DNA of 64,000 nucleotides from Candidatus Intricatilinea gracilis (GTDB taxonomy: Bacteria; Pseudomonadota; Gammaproteobacteria; Burkholderiales; Burkholderiaceae_C): the NCBI GenBank assembly GCA_016702605.1, contig JADJDQ010000003.1:124001-188000 (forward strand), in the 5' to 3' direction. Of the stretch, positions 37,778 to 46,240 are shown piece after piece (the stretch's first letter is position 1; every line of letters starts with the position of its first letter). The notes under the pieces were generated by a model that was not told where the DNA came from, did no database searches, and saw only the letters and a list, made by a program, of their open reading frames with translations. Both the position numbers and the translations under genes were made by a program.

Positions 37778-38650
37778 TCAGTGCTTCTCGGGCACCACCC
37801 GGATTTTCGAGTAATGGTCTGCCCGAGCCACGTCACCCTTGACTCGGTACAAGGCTTCGAGTTCCTCGAACACATAGGGGTCGGGCGTGCCTGCCGCGGC
37901 ATTTTCGGTTTCGAGGCGCAGCTGGATGGCCAGGGCTTCGTCGACACGGTTCAGGCTGCGCAGTGTCCAGGCCACCATCCAGTGGGCGACACGGGTTGCC
38001 TCGGCGTTCGAACCGGCTTGCCTCAATGCGAGGGCTTGTTTGAATTGGCTCAATGCCTCGTCATATCGCCCCAGCTGATGCAGGGCATACCCCATGTTGT
38101 TGCGCACAGAAGGTTCCCAACGTTGTGCGGCTGATTTAGACGAGGCAAGCACGATATCCAGCGCGGCCTGGCCCCATGCCAGTTGATCGGCCGGCGCCGT
38201 ATCCAGAAACGCAAACATGTGCACCGCATCCACGGCCAGACCATCGAGTTTCGCCGTACGTGCTTCGGCCAATGCCGCCTCGAATTGTTTTCTCGCCGTG
38301 GCCTTGCTGCCGTCGGTGATGGTGTCGGGCTTGTGCGCGGCCGACGCATAAGTGCGCCCCAGCTCGAGGTGGTATCTGACCTTGGCCTCGGGGCCCGCCT
38401 GAGTGATGGCAGGTTCGATCTCGCGCAGCACCGCCCGGGCGCCATCGAAATCCGCGCGTAAACCTTTGCTGCGTGCGATCTGGGTCTTCAATATCAACAC
38501 ATCGTCACCCCTTGCGGTCTGCAGCGCCTGTCTAAACCGCTGTTCACTCACTTCGGGTTTGCTGAAATCCCAGAGTGGTGCGAGATCGATGGCCATGGCA
38601 GAACCGGCAAACGCCAGCAGAAGTAATGGGGTGAGGAAATGGGTGCGCAC
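37778..38650 (-). CDS. Secreted TPR-repeat protein
   Basis: A 290-residue protein with Sec signal peptide (VRTHFLTPLLLLAFAGSAMA). The mature part consists of helical repeats (QRFRQALQTARGDDVLILK, KARKQFEAALAEARTAKLDG, NMGYALHQLGRYDEALSQFK, RSLNRVDEALAIQLRLE), with the consensus G-Y-A and E-A-L spacing of tetratricopeptide repeats, so it probably acts as a protein-binding scaffold in the periplasm. The GTG at 38650 is chosen because it begins the signal peptide 22 bp past the SRPBCC stop; the frame continues upstream as non-typical sequence. Confidence 0.7.
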   Translation of the reverse strand: MRTHFLTPLLLLAFAGSAMAIDLAPLWDFSKPEVSEQRFRQALQTARGDDVLILKTQIARSKGLRADFDGARAVLREIEPAITQAGPEAKVRYHLELGRTYASAAHKPDTITDGSKATARKQFEAALAEARTAKLDGLAVDAVHMFAFLDTAPADQLAWGQAALDIVLASSKSAAQRWEPSVRNNMGYALHQLGRYDEALSQFKQALALRQAGSNAEATRVAHWMVAWTLRSLNRVDEALAIQLRLETENAAAGTPDPYVFEELEALYRVKGDVARADHYSKIRVVPEKH

Positions 38651-38672
38651 GTGATTGAACCTGAGTGATGCA

Positions 38673-39155
38673 CTACTTGCTGTGGCCGGCTTGATCGACA
38701 ACACCGGCGCCTTCACACAAACCCTTGAGCCGCGCCAAGGCCTTGGGCCAGGCCTCGGTGATGTACGCCTCGAACTCTGCCGTCACATCCTGATCGATCA
38801 CGACCCGAGTCTTGTCGTCCGCCACGCGCACAAAAGTGTAGTTCTCGTATGCCGGTGCCCACGCCCGGGCCGCTGCACTCTCGGTATCTTCCACACCCTT
38901 GGCAATAAACCCGAGATGCCGAATGGAGATGAACTCGTCGACACGGTGCTCGGCAATCTCGGCCACCATGCCGTCGCCCGACGGCGACATGAAGCGGATC
39001 CGTTGGCCCTGCGCCCACGATCCCTCGTAATAAGACCCTTCGACAAACGCCGCCGTCCAGTCGCGGTACGACTGCTGCCCGATCATCACGTCACAAACCC
39101 GCGCCACGGGTGCGTCGATGATCACTTCGAACTGGATACGCTTCATCGCCGACAT
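38673..39155 (-). CDS. SRPBCC/AHSA1-type START-like domain protein
   Basis: A 160-residue protein. The N-terminus FEVIIDAPVARVCDVMIGQQSYRDW-type sequence and later GSWAQGQRIRFMSPSG match the polyketide-cyclase/AHSA1 helix-grip fold, which binds hydrophobic ligands. AAGGAG precedes the ATG at 39155 by about six bases. It is followed after 22 bp by the TPR gene, perhaps in one operon. No catalytic residue is obvious. Confidence 0.78.
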   Translation of the reverse strand: MSAMKRIQFEVIIDAPVARVCDVMIGQQSYRDWTAAFVEGSYYEGSWAQGQRIRFMSPSGDGMVAEIAEHRVDEFISIRHLGFIAKGVEDTESAAARAWAPAYENYTFVRVADDKTRVVIDQDVTAEFEAYITEAWPKALARLKGLCEGAGVVDQAGHSK

Positions 39156-39314
39156 GAGTTGCTCCTTCGAAGCTGTGGCCGATTCTCGCTGACATCGAAA
39201 GGCTACGTTCAGCCTTCGATCGCGGCGCCGTCCGAGGTTCAGCGAGCGCTTGTCGAACTTGGGCCATGCAAACTTCCAGCGAACACCGAGCGCCACCAGC
39301 AACGAAAGCCTGCC

Positions 39315-39512
39315 ATGACCGACCCACGCGGTATTGCCCACGACAAGAGGGTGCGACACGAAAACAAGATGCTCGGCCAGAATATCGCCCCGGATGCAGA
39401 CAAGACGCCGCAGCTTGGGAAGAAGACGCAAAAGGAGCACCATGCATCGGATATCCCAAAGGTGCCGGACGAGGCCGCGCCGGTACCGACCGAGGAGAAG
39501 CGGCTGGAATGA
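39315..39512 (+). CDS. Small charged hypothetical protein
   Basis: A 65-residue protein, very hydrophilic, with MTDPRGIAHDKRVRHENKM at the start, a Lys/His-rich middle (KTQKEHHASD) and an acidic Pro-rich end (DEAAPVPTEEKRLE). No membrane segment or cysteine. I recognise no family. The frame and codon use are consistent with coding; a 159-bp divergent region separates it from the SRPBCC gene. Confidence 0.5.
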   Translation: MTDPRGIAHDKRVRHENKMLGQNIAPDADKTPQLGKKTQKEHHASDIPKVPDEAAPVPTEEKRLE

Positions 39513-39542
39513 TCCAGGAGGGCTGGCCCGAAGGACGTGCAG

Positions 39543-40247
39543 TTACTTGATGGCCTCGTGGACTTGCGCGGTCATTCGCTCGCTGACCTTTAGCGCGGCG
39601 TTTTCGAATTGCCGCTGGATCTCGGCAATGCTGGACATCACGGCATCGAACGATGGATACGCGAACGCCCGATCCCCATTGACTGCCCACGACTTGCCCT
39701 CCTTGGCATCGACGCCGTAGTAGATGCTTTCATCGTAGAGGTAGTCGCTTCGCCCCTTGACAAACAGCACACCAGACACGTTCATGCGCGGAAGATAGTC
39801 GGTGGATGAACGTGGCGAGTGCATGCCAACCTCGCTGAAGGAAACGTGCAAGATCGCATCTGCTGTCGTTGCGATCTTTTCATAGTCGATGTTATCCGGC
39901 GCGTCCTTCGGCCTCTGTACCTGATCGAGAATCAAGACTTGATACCCACGCGCCCGCAGGTCGGCTGCGGTCGACTCAGTCAGCGTTGCGGCTAGTTTCA
40001 TGTCGAGCGGCCGCAAACGCTCGTTGAACAGTTTGGCTTTATCCTTGCTGTCGAGATGATTGGCTGTCGCAGCCAAAGGCACCAGGAACTGGAGTGCACT
40101 GACATTCGTGAATGAATATTCGGCGGGATTCGTTGCGGGAACAATCGCAATACTCCTGACCGTCGGCTTTGGCAATACAACCGCGGGACGACTGGCACAC
40201 GAAGAGACGATCAAAGCCACTAAGATTGAAATGGTAAGCCTGAGCAC
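39543..40247 (-). CDS. Hypothetical lipoprotein
   Basis: A 234-residue putative outer-membrane or periplasmic lipoprotein: GTG start with GGAGG seven bases upstream, signal peptide (VLRLTISILVALIV), lipobox SSC at residue 17. The mature protein has an alternating pattern with TADAILHVSFSEVG and SWAVNGDRAFAYPSFD, reminiscent of nucleotide-binding-like folds found in some lipoproteins, but I do not assign a family. It faces the lipoprotein gene at 40395 only by shared orientation, separated by 147 bp. Confidence 0.7.
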   Translation of the reverse strand: MLRLTISILVALIVSSCASRPAVVLPKPTVRSIAIVPATNPAEYSFTNVSALQFLVPLAATANHLDSKDKAKLFNERLRPLDMKLAATLTESTAADLRARGYQVLILDQVQRPKDAPDNIDYEKIATTADAILHVSFSEVGMHSPRSSTDYLPRMNVSGVLFVKGRSDYLYDESIYYGVDAKEGKSWAVNGDRAFAYPSFDAVMSSIAEIQRQFENAALKVSERMTAQVHEAIK

Positions 40248-40394
40248 TTGCGAGCCTCCGATTTAGGATAGTGATGGCAATTACGCTGATACTGCCAGCG
40301 CATGTTCGGAACGCGAAGTCGGCACCGTCACAATGAACATTGCGTCTACCAGGCCGATGCAAGAAGAGGAGTGCGGCGCTTCATGTGAATCGCT

Positions 40395-41045
40395 CTACTT
40401 GTCTCGCCGACCAGAAGGCACCTCAAAGGCGTCCGGCGCCAGCGAAAGCAAGTCTGGATTTCTCTGCGTTGCCACCCTCATATCAACGGCAGCACTGTTT
40501 GCGATTCGGACGAACGGTGTGGCGGTTGGGCGAACGCCGGAGTTTCCCAATACATATCGCCCCAGGTAGGTGATGCGTCCTTGCTTGACCGTGAATGGGA
40601 TAGGCTCGGCTAGAGTCAGTTTGGGATCGAACCGCGTCATGCCGGAATTCCACATTGCGCCCACACTCACAATCTGGTAGTTGCCTGAGGGTAGTTTTGC
40701 CACGGCGACAGTTCCGGATTCGGTCGAAGACTCGAAGTCCTTCGGGCTTGCAGCGCTCATGTACTTGGGCTGAAATATCAGAATACCGCCCCCAGCCAGT
40801 CCGGTTCGCCGAAAGACAATATGTGACGCAGCATACGGGCTCGAGGCCTCATGACCAATTGAACCAACGATTGCACCAAAGGGATCTCCTGGCGCCAAGT
40901 TCAAATCCGGCGATGTCTTGGCCTGCGGGTTGGAATCATGTGCACAACCGGCAAGGCCTGCTAGTACCCCGAGAAGGGCTGCCGAAAATGCAATCCTCAT
41001 GGTTCTTGGCTTGATGCAGGAGTGAACGGATTTGAACTGATGCAT
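40395..41045 (-). CDS. Hypothetical lipoprotein with beta-rich domain
   Basis: A 216-residue protein. The signal peptide MRIAFSAALLGVLAGLAGC lies at residues 16-34 with lipobox AGC; a short basic leader precedes it. The ATG at 41045 has GGGAG eight bases upstream, whereas 41000 lacks a site and would begin exactly at the signal peptide. The mature part (AVAKLPSGNYQIVSVGAMW, ITYLGRYVLGNSG) resembles surface-exposed beta folds. Function unknown. Confidence 0.65.
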   Translation of the reverse strand: MHQFKSVHSCIKPRTMRIAFSAALLGVLAGLAGCAHDSNPQAKTSPDLNLAPGDPFGAIVGSIGHEASSPYAASHIVFRRTGLAGGGILIFQPKYMSAASPKDFESSTESGTVAVAKLPSGNYQIVSVGAMWNSGMTRFDPKLTLAEPIPFTVKQGRITYLGRYVLGNSGVRPTATPFVRIANSAAVDMRVATQRNPDLLSLAPDAFEVPSGRRDK

Positions 41046-41106
41046 ATATCTTCTCCCTCTTTCTGGCGAACGATCCCGCCCGAATCGGTCTACGTTTCGA
41101 AGAGGG

Positions 41107-41196
41107 ATGTTCATCTCCATTGTGTGTGACGGGATCGAACTTGCCAAGAACTTGTTTGCGCTGCGTGGCGCGGATGAATATGGCAAGGCGGCGCTG
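41107..41196 (+). mobile_element. IS110-type transposase N-terminal remnant (1)
   Basis: Reads MFISIVCDGIELAKNLFALRG followed by ADEYGKAAL, matching the start of IS110-type DEDD transposases (D-x-A/L-K-N-x-F-A-L-x-G). Only about 30 codons survive before the sequence runs into the GNAT gene. Compare the better-preserved ends at 45032 and 46370. Confidence 0.65.
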
Positions 41197-41202
41197 TCGT
41201 CC

Positions 41203-41661
41203 TCATGGTCGAGTGACTTGTCGGCTGTACGCGAAGAAGACGTCGTCACGCACCCAGCCTTGTGACTCGTAGAGCGACTGTGCCCCCGTGTTTATTCTTG
41301 CGGTGGTGAGGTCCATGCGAATCTTGCCGGCGCTGGCCGCCTTGGCGTGCGCAGCCTGGAGCAACACCTTTCCCACCCCGCACCTGCGCGCCGATGGCAG
41401 GACGAAGAGATCGTACAGGGCGTAGATCGGCTTGGCCTCGACGGAACAGAACGACGGGTAGAGCTGGCAAAAGCCGATCAAGCCGGACCTGGCCGTCTCT
41501 GCGACGAGGATCACCGATTCGTGCCGGGTAAGCCGCTCGGTAATGAATTCAAGCGCAAGCGCTTGATTGGGTGCCTGCCCATAGAACTGACGATACCGAT
41601 CGAACAGTTCGGCGACTGCGGGGATATCGGCTGGTGAAGCTTCCCTGGTGGCGATGTTCAT
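41203..41661 (-). CDS. GNAT-family N-acetyltransferase
   Basis: A 152-residue acetyltransferase. The fold is recognisable by IATREASPADIPAVAELF at the start, ALYDLFVLPSARRCGVGKVLL with the R/Q-x2-G-x-G/A acetyl-CoA-binding motif, and SLYESQGWVRDD at the end. The acceptor is unknown. The ATG at 41661 opens with MNIATREAS, the usual start; the longer frame adds 19 residues without character. The 3' end lies next to the IS110 remnant on the opposite strand. Confidence 0.85.
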   Translation of the reverse strand: MNIATREASPADIPAVAELFDRYRQFYGQAPNQALALEFITERLTRHESVILVAETARSGLIGFCQLYPSFCSVEAKPIYALYDLFVLPSARRCGVGKVLLQAAHAKAASAGKIRMDLTTARINTGAQSLYESQGWVRDDVFFAYSRQVTRP

Positions 41662-41793
41662 GGCCGGACTTTCGCAGGGTCTGATCAACCAGCCAACAAC
41701 GCGCGCGCGGCCCCGCAATCACCGCAGACGCTGGACCTGGCCGCGCCCGGGCACTTGGTCGGATGCCGCCTGCGGCTATGAGTTTGCGCCGGG

Positions 41794-42594
41794 TTAGCGC
41801 AGCGGCTTGGAGGTAAAGGTCGAATTCTGCAGCCCGAATACCGCACCGTAGGTTCGCACCCAGGTCACCTCGCGGCCCTTGTCGGCGACCGAACCTTGCA
41901 GCTCGAAATCGAACCGGGGCGACACGAATTCGGACTTGAACTGGATCTTCGGTTCGGCGTCTGCACCGGCACCGATGTCCTTGACGAAGAAATACAGCAA
42001 GCGCTCGAAGCCAAGATCGACACTTTGCTGCAGGTTGTCGGTACCAGCTGCGTCGAGTGCGGCCAACTGCTCGACCGAGTAGGTCTGCGGCAGCTGGAAG
42101 ACATATCTGGATGGAACCGGGACCCCAGTATCCAGAAGGACACCGACGGCCACACTCACCGTCGTTTCCCTGGTCTTGGCGACATAGAGATACGGCGTCA
42201 GCTTGTTTGCCACCCCCGCGCCAGCCAGGTCGACGCGCTTGATGTCCGCAAGCAGGCGAAACGACTGCACCGGGTCGATCATTACCTTGCCGAACAACTT
42301 GTCGGTATCCGCCTTGGTCACGGTTTCGATCATGGCGATATTGGCCGCCACCCCAAACGGGCCGAGCAGGCCCAGCGCCACCCCACCACCACCGAACGGC
42401 TGAGTATAGACAATGGTCTTCTCGGCATTGAGGTGTTGCGTCATGTGATTGGTCTGCTGTAGCACCGGTGAAGCACCCAGCGAGAACGTCTCAGGCGCCA
42501 CCGCAGCACGCCTCTCCTGAAACTTGGGGGCGGTACCACAAGCGGCCAGACTGAGCGCCGCAATCATGACGGCAATGATCTTGTTGAACGACAC
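41794..42594 (-). CDS. Hypothetical lipoprotein
   Basis: A 266-residue lipoprotein: signal peptide FNKIIAVMIAALSLAAC with lipobox. The middle is glycine-rich (PFGGGGVALGLLGPFGVAA) and the mature part has alternating hydrophobic strands (YVFQLPQTYSVEQL, KIQFKSEFVSPRFDFELQG). The GTG at 42594 is favoured because AGGGGA lies five bases before it; a TTG at 42597 is an alternative. No family recognised. Confidence 0.7.
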   Translation of the reverse strand: MSFNKIIAVMIAALSLAACGTAPKFQERRAAVAPETFSLGASPVLQQTNHMTQHLNAEKTIVYTQPFGGGGVALGLLGPFGVAANIAMIETVTKADTDKLFGKVMIDPVQSFRLLADIKRVDLAGAGVANKLTPYLYVAKTRETTVSVAVGVLLDTGVPVPSRYVFQLPQTYSVEQLAALDAAGTDNLQQSVDLGFERLLYFFVKDIGAGADAEPKIQFKSEFVSPRFDFELQGSVADKGREVTWVRTYGAVFGLQNSTFTSKPLR

Positions 42595-42629
42595 CAAATT
42601 CCCCTAAACAAAAATAGTCATCTTGAAAG

Positions 42630-43184
42630 TCAGCCCGACGAACCGTCGCAGCTGAACCGGGACGAAGTATGGATCGGCCACCTGACGCCGGCCTTTTCGG
42701 CCCGCGCGAACCACTCGGTCAAATCGCGCCGATCGCCCAACTCATCGAGACCTCGATCGATACTCGCCTGGTTACCCCACACCACGTCATAAAAGGCGCC
42801 ATCGGCCACCCGAGCTTCGATGTCCTTGCAGTAAAGCCCCAGGTCACGCTCGACATAGAACCCATAAGTGCGGCAGGCGACAGGCCGATGGGCATAGACC
42901 CGGCAGGCACCCTGCGCCTGGTCCAGCATCGGGCATACGAGCGGCCGTGCTGACTGCAAAACCAAGGCAGCGACGTTTCGGCCGATTTCGCTCAGATCCT
43001 CGGGCGGCAGTTCGGCCAACCCCGCAGATAGCCAATCCCACTCAGCAGCTGTGAGCCGAGGGATTTGCGCAAGGCGCCGGCAACACCCATCACAACCCAT
43101 CCGGCACAGCCAATCGCGATGCTCACTGCGAATTGCCTGGACACGCAATTCGATATCGGCGTGGATTTTAACGAGTTCATTCAT
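42630..43184 (-). CDS. YkgJ-type zinc/iron-cluster cysteine protein
   Basis: A 184-residue protein with the Cys-cluster motif CRMGCDGCC near residues 27-35, CPMLDQAQGACRVYAHRPVACR (cysteines at about 85, 94 and 104) and one further Cys near 118. This is the YkgJ-like family of putative zinc- or iron-cluster chelators (PF03692). Function is unknown beyond metal binding. It ends 33 bp before the lipoprotein gene. Confidence 0.82.
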   Translation of the reverse strand: MNELVKIHADIELRVQAIRSEHRDWLCRMGCDGCCRRLAQIPRLTAAEWDWLSAGLAELPPEDLSEIGRNVAALVLQSARPLVCPMLDQAQGACRVYAHRPVACRTYGFYVERDLGLYCKDIEARVADGAFYDVVWGNQASIDRGLDELGDRRDLTEWFARAEKAGVRWPIHTSSRFSCDGSSG

Positions 43185-43244
43185 CCTGAAAGCAATTCAT
43201 TTCGCCAGCGAGGCTTTCAATTGCTTGCGCAACCCGCCGCAACC

Positions 43245-43652
43245 TCAACCATTGCCCCACATTTTGAAGGGAACATGCGGAGCGGCATGGGCAAAATCGT
43301 TGTCGGTCGACAGCAGGGTTAACTCGTAGCGACCGCAAAGCTGAATCAGCAGCGCATCAATGGTCCCAAGCTGCACCCCGTTTCTGCGACACACGTTTCT
43401 GACATCGGCCGCACCAATGTGATCCCGCCTGTCAGGCTGAATCAAGGGCAAGGCACCGAAACGTTCGATGATTGCCTCTTTGGCCTTCGGGCCGCTGAAA
43501 CCCTGCAGAAGTTCCTGCAAGACCAAACCGGTCGTGACGACCGAATCCGCCCCATCCAGAGCCTCGCGCAGCGCAATCACTTCTCTGCCTGCGCTCGAAC
43601 CGTCGCGCCTGAGGGCGAGAGACCAGACGCTGGTGTCGACAAGTAGCGTCAC
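43245..43652 (-). CDS. vapC: VapC-type PIN-domain toxin
   Basis: A 135-residue PIN-domain ribonuclease. The acidic residues sit in LLVDTSVWSLAL (Asp near 5), GLVLQELLQG (Glu), GTIDALLIQL (Asp) and LLSTDNDFAHA (Asp). It should cleave tRNA or other RNA when free of antitoxin. The GTG at 43652 overlaps the antitoxin stop (GTGA), fixing the start. Forms a toxin-antitoxin pair with the upstream gene. Confidence 0.85.
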   Translation of the reverse strand: MTLLVDTSVWSLALRRDGSSAGREVIALREALDGADSVVTTGLVLQELLQGFSGPKAKEAIIERFGALPLIQPDRRDHIGAADVRNVCRRNGVQLGTIDALLIQLCGRYELTLLSTDNDFAHAAPHVPFKMWGNG

Positions 43653-43849
43653 GACCGTGAACGCTCCGCCTTGTAGTCGTAGGTATCGTCCCACTCGAGC
43701 TTGCCGAACAACTCCGAGACGCGCTTTTGTTCGCGCCTGGCGATGAACTCCTTGAGGGCTAGCGTCACCGCCGCCTTCTTTGTAGGCTCGCCACTGACGG
43801 CAACGACGCGGTCAAGCAAGTCCGGATCCAGAGCGAGATTGGTGGCCAT
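43649..43849 (-). CDS. vapB: VapB-type antitoxin
   Basis: A 66-residue protein with a short ribbon-helix-helix-like N-terminus (ATNLALDPDLLDRVVAVSG, then KKAAVTLALKEFIARREQ) and an acidic, tryptophan-containing tail (FGKLEWDDTYDYKAE) that would occupy the toxin active site. AGGAG lies eight bases before the ATG at 43849. Its own promoter region contains a TGTGTAG/CTACACA inverted repeat (43849-43880). Overlaps vapC by four bases. Confidence 0.85.
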   Translation of the reverse strand: MATNLALDPDLLDRVVAVSGEPTKKAAVTLALKEFIARREQKRVSELFGKLEWDDTYDYKAERSRS

Positions 43850-43880
43850 GTGTAGCACTCCTTGTGTGGGAGTCTACACA
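43849..43880 (-). promoter_or_regulatory. Probable VapBC operator overlapping the vapB ribosome-binding site
   Basis: TGTGTAG (43849-43855) and CTACACA (43874-43880) form a perfect 7-bp inverted repeat with inner CTCC/GGAG pairing. The right half abuts the vapB start and the centre contains its AGGAG. RHH-type antitoxins bind such palindromes, so this is probably the autoregulatory operator. Confidence 0.6.
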
Positions 43881-44248
43881 TTGCAGCCTTCGAGCGCAAT
43901 TCATAGTGGAGTTCGCCAGTCGATGGACTCAAATCGTGCGCCGGGTCGGCTGGACAAAACTACTTTGATGTTCGCCAAAAATAACCCCAGAGTCCCGTGA
44001 GTGAACTCGACTTTCCCTGAATCGAATTCCAGCGTGGACTCAACGACGAACGAATGGAGCCCTACAGAGCGGTTCGACTCTGGGCCGGCGTTGCACCAAG
44101 GCACATGAAGCCGTATGTAGATGGGCAGTCTGCTCCTGATCGTGATCCGGAGTCATAGCGCAACGTCTGAAGAGGTCTAGAGGATGAAGTCAAATACCTG
44201 TCATGACGGTAACCATACGAGGGGAATTCCTTGTAGCGGGGCAAGGCG
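43881..44248. other. 368-bp region without a recognised gene
   Basis: Lower-GC DNA between vapB and the membrane protein gene at 44249. Short open frames are present but none has a ribosome-binding site plus family character. The promoter of vapBC must lie at its left end. I see no repeat or terminator of note. Confidence 0.4.
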
Positions 44249-44878
44249 TCACAGGAGCGCATATAGACGTTGCATTCGTTGGGCGGCAAGCCGACACCGC
44301 TTGCCGTACTGCCTATATGCGCCCCTGAGATTCTGCGCCACTGTTTCGTGATTGGATTCAAGCTTCGTAAATGTCAAATTGAAGTAATTTCTTGTTTGAT
44401 CAACTGCGTCATTGATTAGCTCGATGTCGGTATGTATTGCAAGTAGTCCTAGCCGCACACTGGGAGGAATTGCATGCCAACCCGGTACGTTGGCGTCCGA
44501 GAATGGTATTGCGAATTTTGGAACGGTAAGTGCCTTCACGCCCTGAGCGGCTTCATTTGCGACGTGTATTGCGAGCTGCTCATCGGTCCATGACAGTTGG
44601 GCGGAAATGTACGTTGCAATATTCTCAGTGGGTTCGTCGCCATGATAGACGACCATTGAGTCTTGCACCCACTTCAGGAAGCTGCGATCAGTAGTGCCCA
44701 AGTGTTGCTCAATGCTGTACGAAGCAAGCACCAGGCGGAACCCCACTTCGTTCAGTTCAGTCTTGACTGCCGAAAGGACAGCGGTGGTTTCGCGTTTGCG
44801 TTTAATGGCTTCGACCAGTGCGGGAGACAACACCCCGCCTAGCAAGCCAAGAGTCCAAATTGTGATTTGTTCAAGCAT
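44249..44878 (-). CDS. Hypothetical membrane-anchored protein
   Basis: A 209-residue protein with one N-terminal hydrophobic helix (ITIWTLGLLGGVLSPALV) then a basic anchor (KRKRE) and a helical cytosolic domain of about 170 residues ending YGKRCRLAAQRMQRLYALL. No family recognised. The ATG at 44878 is just 33 bp inside the boundary of an IS110-type end at 44912, so the original promoter has been replaced by mobile-element sequence. Codon choice is less GC-biased than in the metabolic genes nearby, as expected of acquired DNA. Confidence 0.65.
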   Translation of the reverse strand: MLEQITIWTLGLLGGVLSPALVEAIKRKRETTAVLSAVKTELNEVGFRLVLASYSIEQHLGTTDRSFLKWVQDSMVVYHGDEPTENIATYISAQLSWTDEQLAIHVANEAAQGVKALTVPKFAIPFSDANVPGWHAIPPSVRLGLLAIHTDIELINDAVDQTRNYFNLTFTKLESNHETVAQNLRGAYRQYGKRCRLAAQRMQRLYALL

Positions 44879-44911
44879 GGGCGCGGAGTAATAGATCGTT
44901 TTGTGAGGTCG

Positions 44912-45413
44912 AACGAATGAAAGGGACTTCCCCATTCCAGGTTCGCCGCAAGGTTGACGTGCGGCGACCGGCAACAAAGTGCCCGATGGGGTTCTGGGAA
45001 ATCTCATCGGGTATCCCGAAAGGAGAAGTCCATGGCCATTGTGACGCTGCGGATCGATCTCGCCAAGAACGTGTTTGCCCTGCACGGCCTGACTGAGACG
45101 GGTCATGTCGAGGTTGATCGGCCAGGCGCGCCGAACAAGAGACAAGACCCGGTACCAAAGCGCACCAGCAAATCCGCGCTCGGCGCGTACTTCCGGCGCA
45201 TATGCCCACGAATGGACAAACCAACGGTGAACACGACGGCGCCCCCCTCAAACTCACTCGATTGATCTACACGCTGCTCACCAAGGTCAGGAATATACCG
45301 ATCAGGGGCAGGACTACTTCGAGGAACAGTATCGCCAGCGTGTGCTGCACAACCTGACTCAGCGTGCTGTGAAGATGGGCATGCCCGTGGTGCCGGCGGA
45401 AGTGGTCGCCTGA
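44912..45413 (+). mobile_element. IS110-type element remnant (2), left end plus internally deleted transposase
   Basis: The segment from AACGAATGAAAGGGACTTCC to TTTGCCCTGCACGGC (44912-45088) is repeated at 46241-46426. The transposase starts at 45032 behind AAGGAGAAG with AIVTLRIDLAKNVFALHG. After about 45 codons it jumps to a C-terminal part, SALGAYFRRICPRMDKP, which continues only with two frame changes as KLTRLIYTLLTK and then GQEYTDQGQDYFEEQYR and RVLHNLTQRAVKMGM, ending at 45413. The central catalytic part is missing, so the element cannot move itself. Confidence 0.75.
45032..45265 (+). pseudogene. Truncated IS110-type transposase
   Basis: 77-codon frame inside remnant 2. It joins the N-terminal D-L-A-K-N motif region directly to a C-terminal piece (ALGAYFRRICPRMDK) and ends by frameshift at NSLD. 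Its ribosome-binding site AAGGAG is intact, so a short non-functional peptide could still be made. Confidence 0.7.
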
Positions 45414-45482
45414 AATATGCACGCTGGATCAGCCATTTAGAGAGATTTTTTAAAGGCATCTCTGAGCGGATGCAATGGAATC

Positions 45483-46220
45483 TCATTCCGAGTTACCCTT
45501 GCGTTCGGCTTGCGCCTCTAACTGGCAAATCATGCCCGGCCAGGTGCTCAGATGGATCAGGAGCTTAGGAATCATCTCAATGAACCTGCTAGTGCCGGCG
45601 TAGAATTCGGCAGCCACTTTCGTCACCTCAATCCCATCAATATCGACAATATCGCGATACTGCCGAATGGCGTCCGGATCCCGATGCGCGATGGTTGAGT
45701 TCCTAAGATAGGCGAATCGACGCTGAGCCCGCGACTGGGCCTTTCGAATCGCGCGCATGGCCTCAGTAACCTCCTGCCGCAAGTCTTCTGGGGTCGCGCC
45801 ATCATCAAGTGCCAGTCTCAGCTTGTTCCCTGCGACCTTGTCGATATCAAGCTCGTGGATAGTGAGGAGCATGACTCGTGCAGCCAATCCTCGCGTCCAG
45901 GAATCAGGATGGGTCAAGGCATCTATTTTCACCGCTTGTATGTCTCTCTCTGCGATGAGGAAAAACAGGCCGAGATTCAGGATCACTGTATTGGCTTCGA
46001 AACCGAGCCGGCGTGCTCTTGCTGCTTCCAGTGCGAGTGTCTCAAGTGCGGAGACGAGAGCTTCCTTTCGCCTCTTCTCGGACCATTGAAGTCGAGGTCG
46101 ACTGAGACGCCTTGCTAGCGCCTGAGCCTTGCGCAGCGTCCAACTGCGAACCGCCATGCGGACATAGCGATTTATTAGTTCCTTGCGTTCCTGGAGGAGT
46201 TTTCTAGGCGGGTGTGCCAT
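45483..46220 (-). CDS. Hypothetical helical protein with possible HEPN motif
   Basis: A 245-residue protein, predicted mainly helical and basic at its N-terminus (RKLLQERKELINRYVRMAVRSWTLRK). Near residues 170-180 it reads YLRNSTIAHRD, an R-polar-x4-H arrangement like the R-x4-6-H ribonuclease motif of HEPN/AbiU2-type proteins, and followed by a DIVDIDGIEV segment. I do not assign a family with certainty. It stands alone between IS110 remnants 2 and 3 in low-GC DNA, typical of acquired, possibly defence-related, genes. No antitoxin partner is adjacent. Confidence 0.6.
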   Translation of the reverse strand: MAHPPRKLLQERKELINRYVRMAVRSWTLRKAQALARRLSRPRLQWSEKRRKEALVSALETLALEAARARRLGFEANTVILNLGLFFLIAERDIQAVKIDALTHPDSWTRGLAARVMLLTIHELDIDKVAGNKLRLALDDGATPEDLRQEVTEAMRAIRKAQSRAQRRFAYLRNSTIAHRDPDAIRQYRDIVDIDGIEVTKVAAEFYAGTSRFIEMIPKLLIHLSTWPGMICQLEAQAERKGNSE

Positions 46221-46240
46221 GTTGACCGATTCAGACGCCT

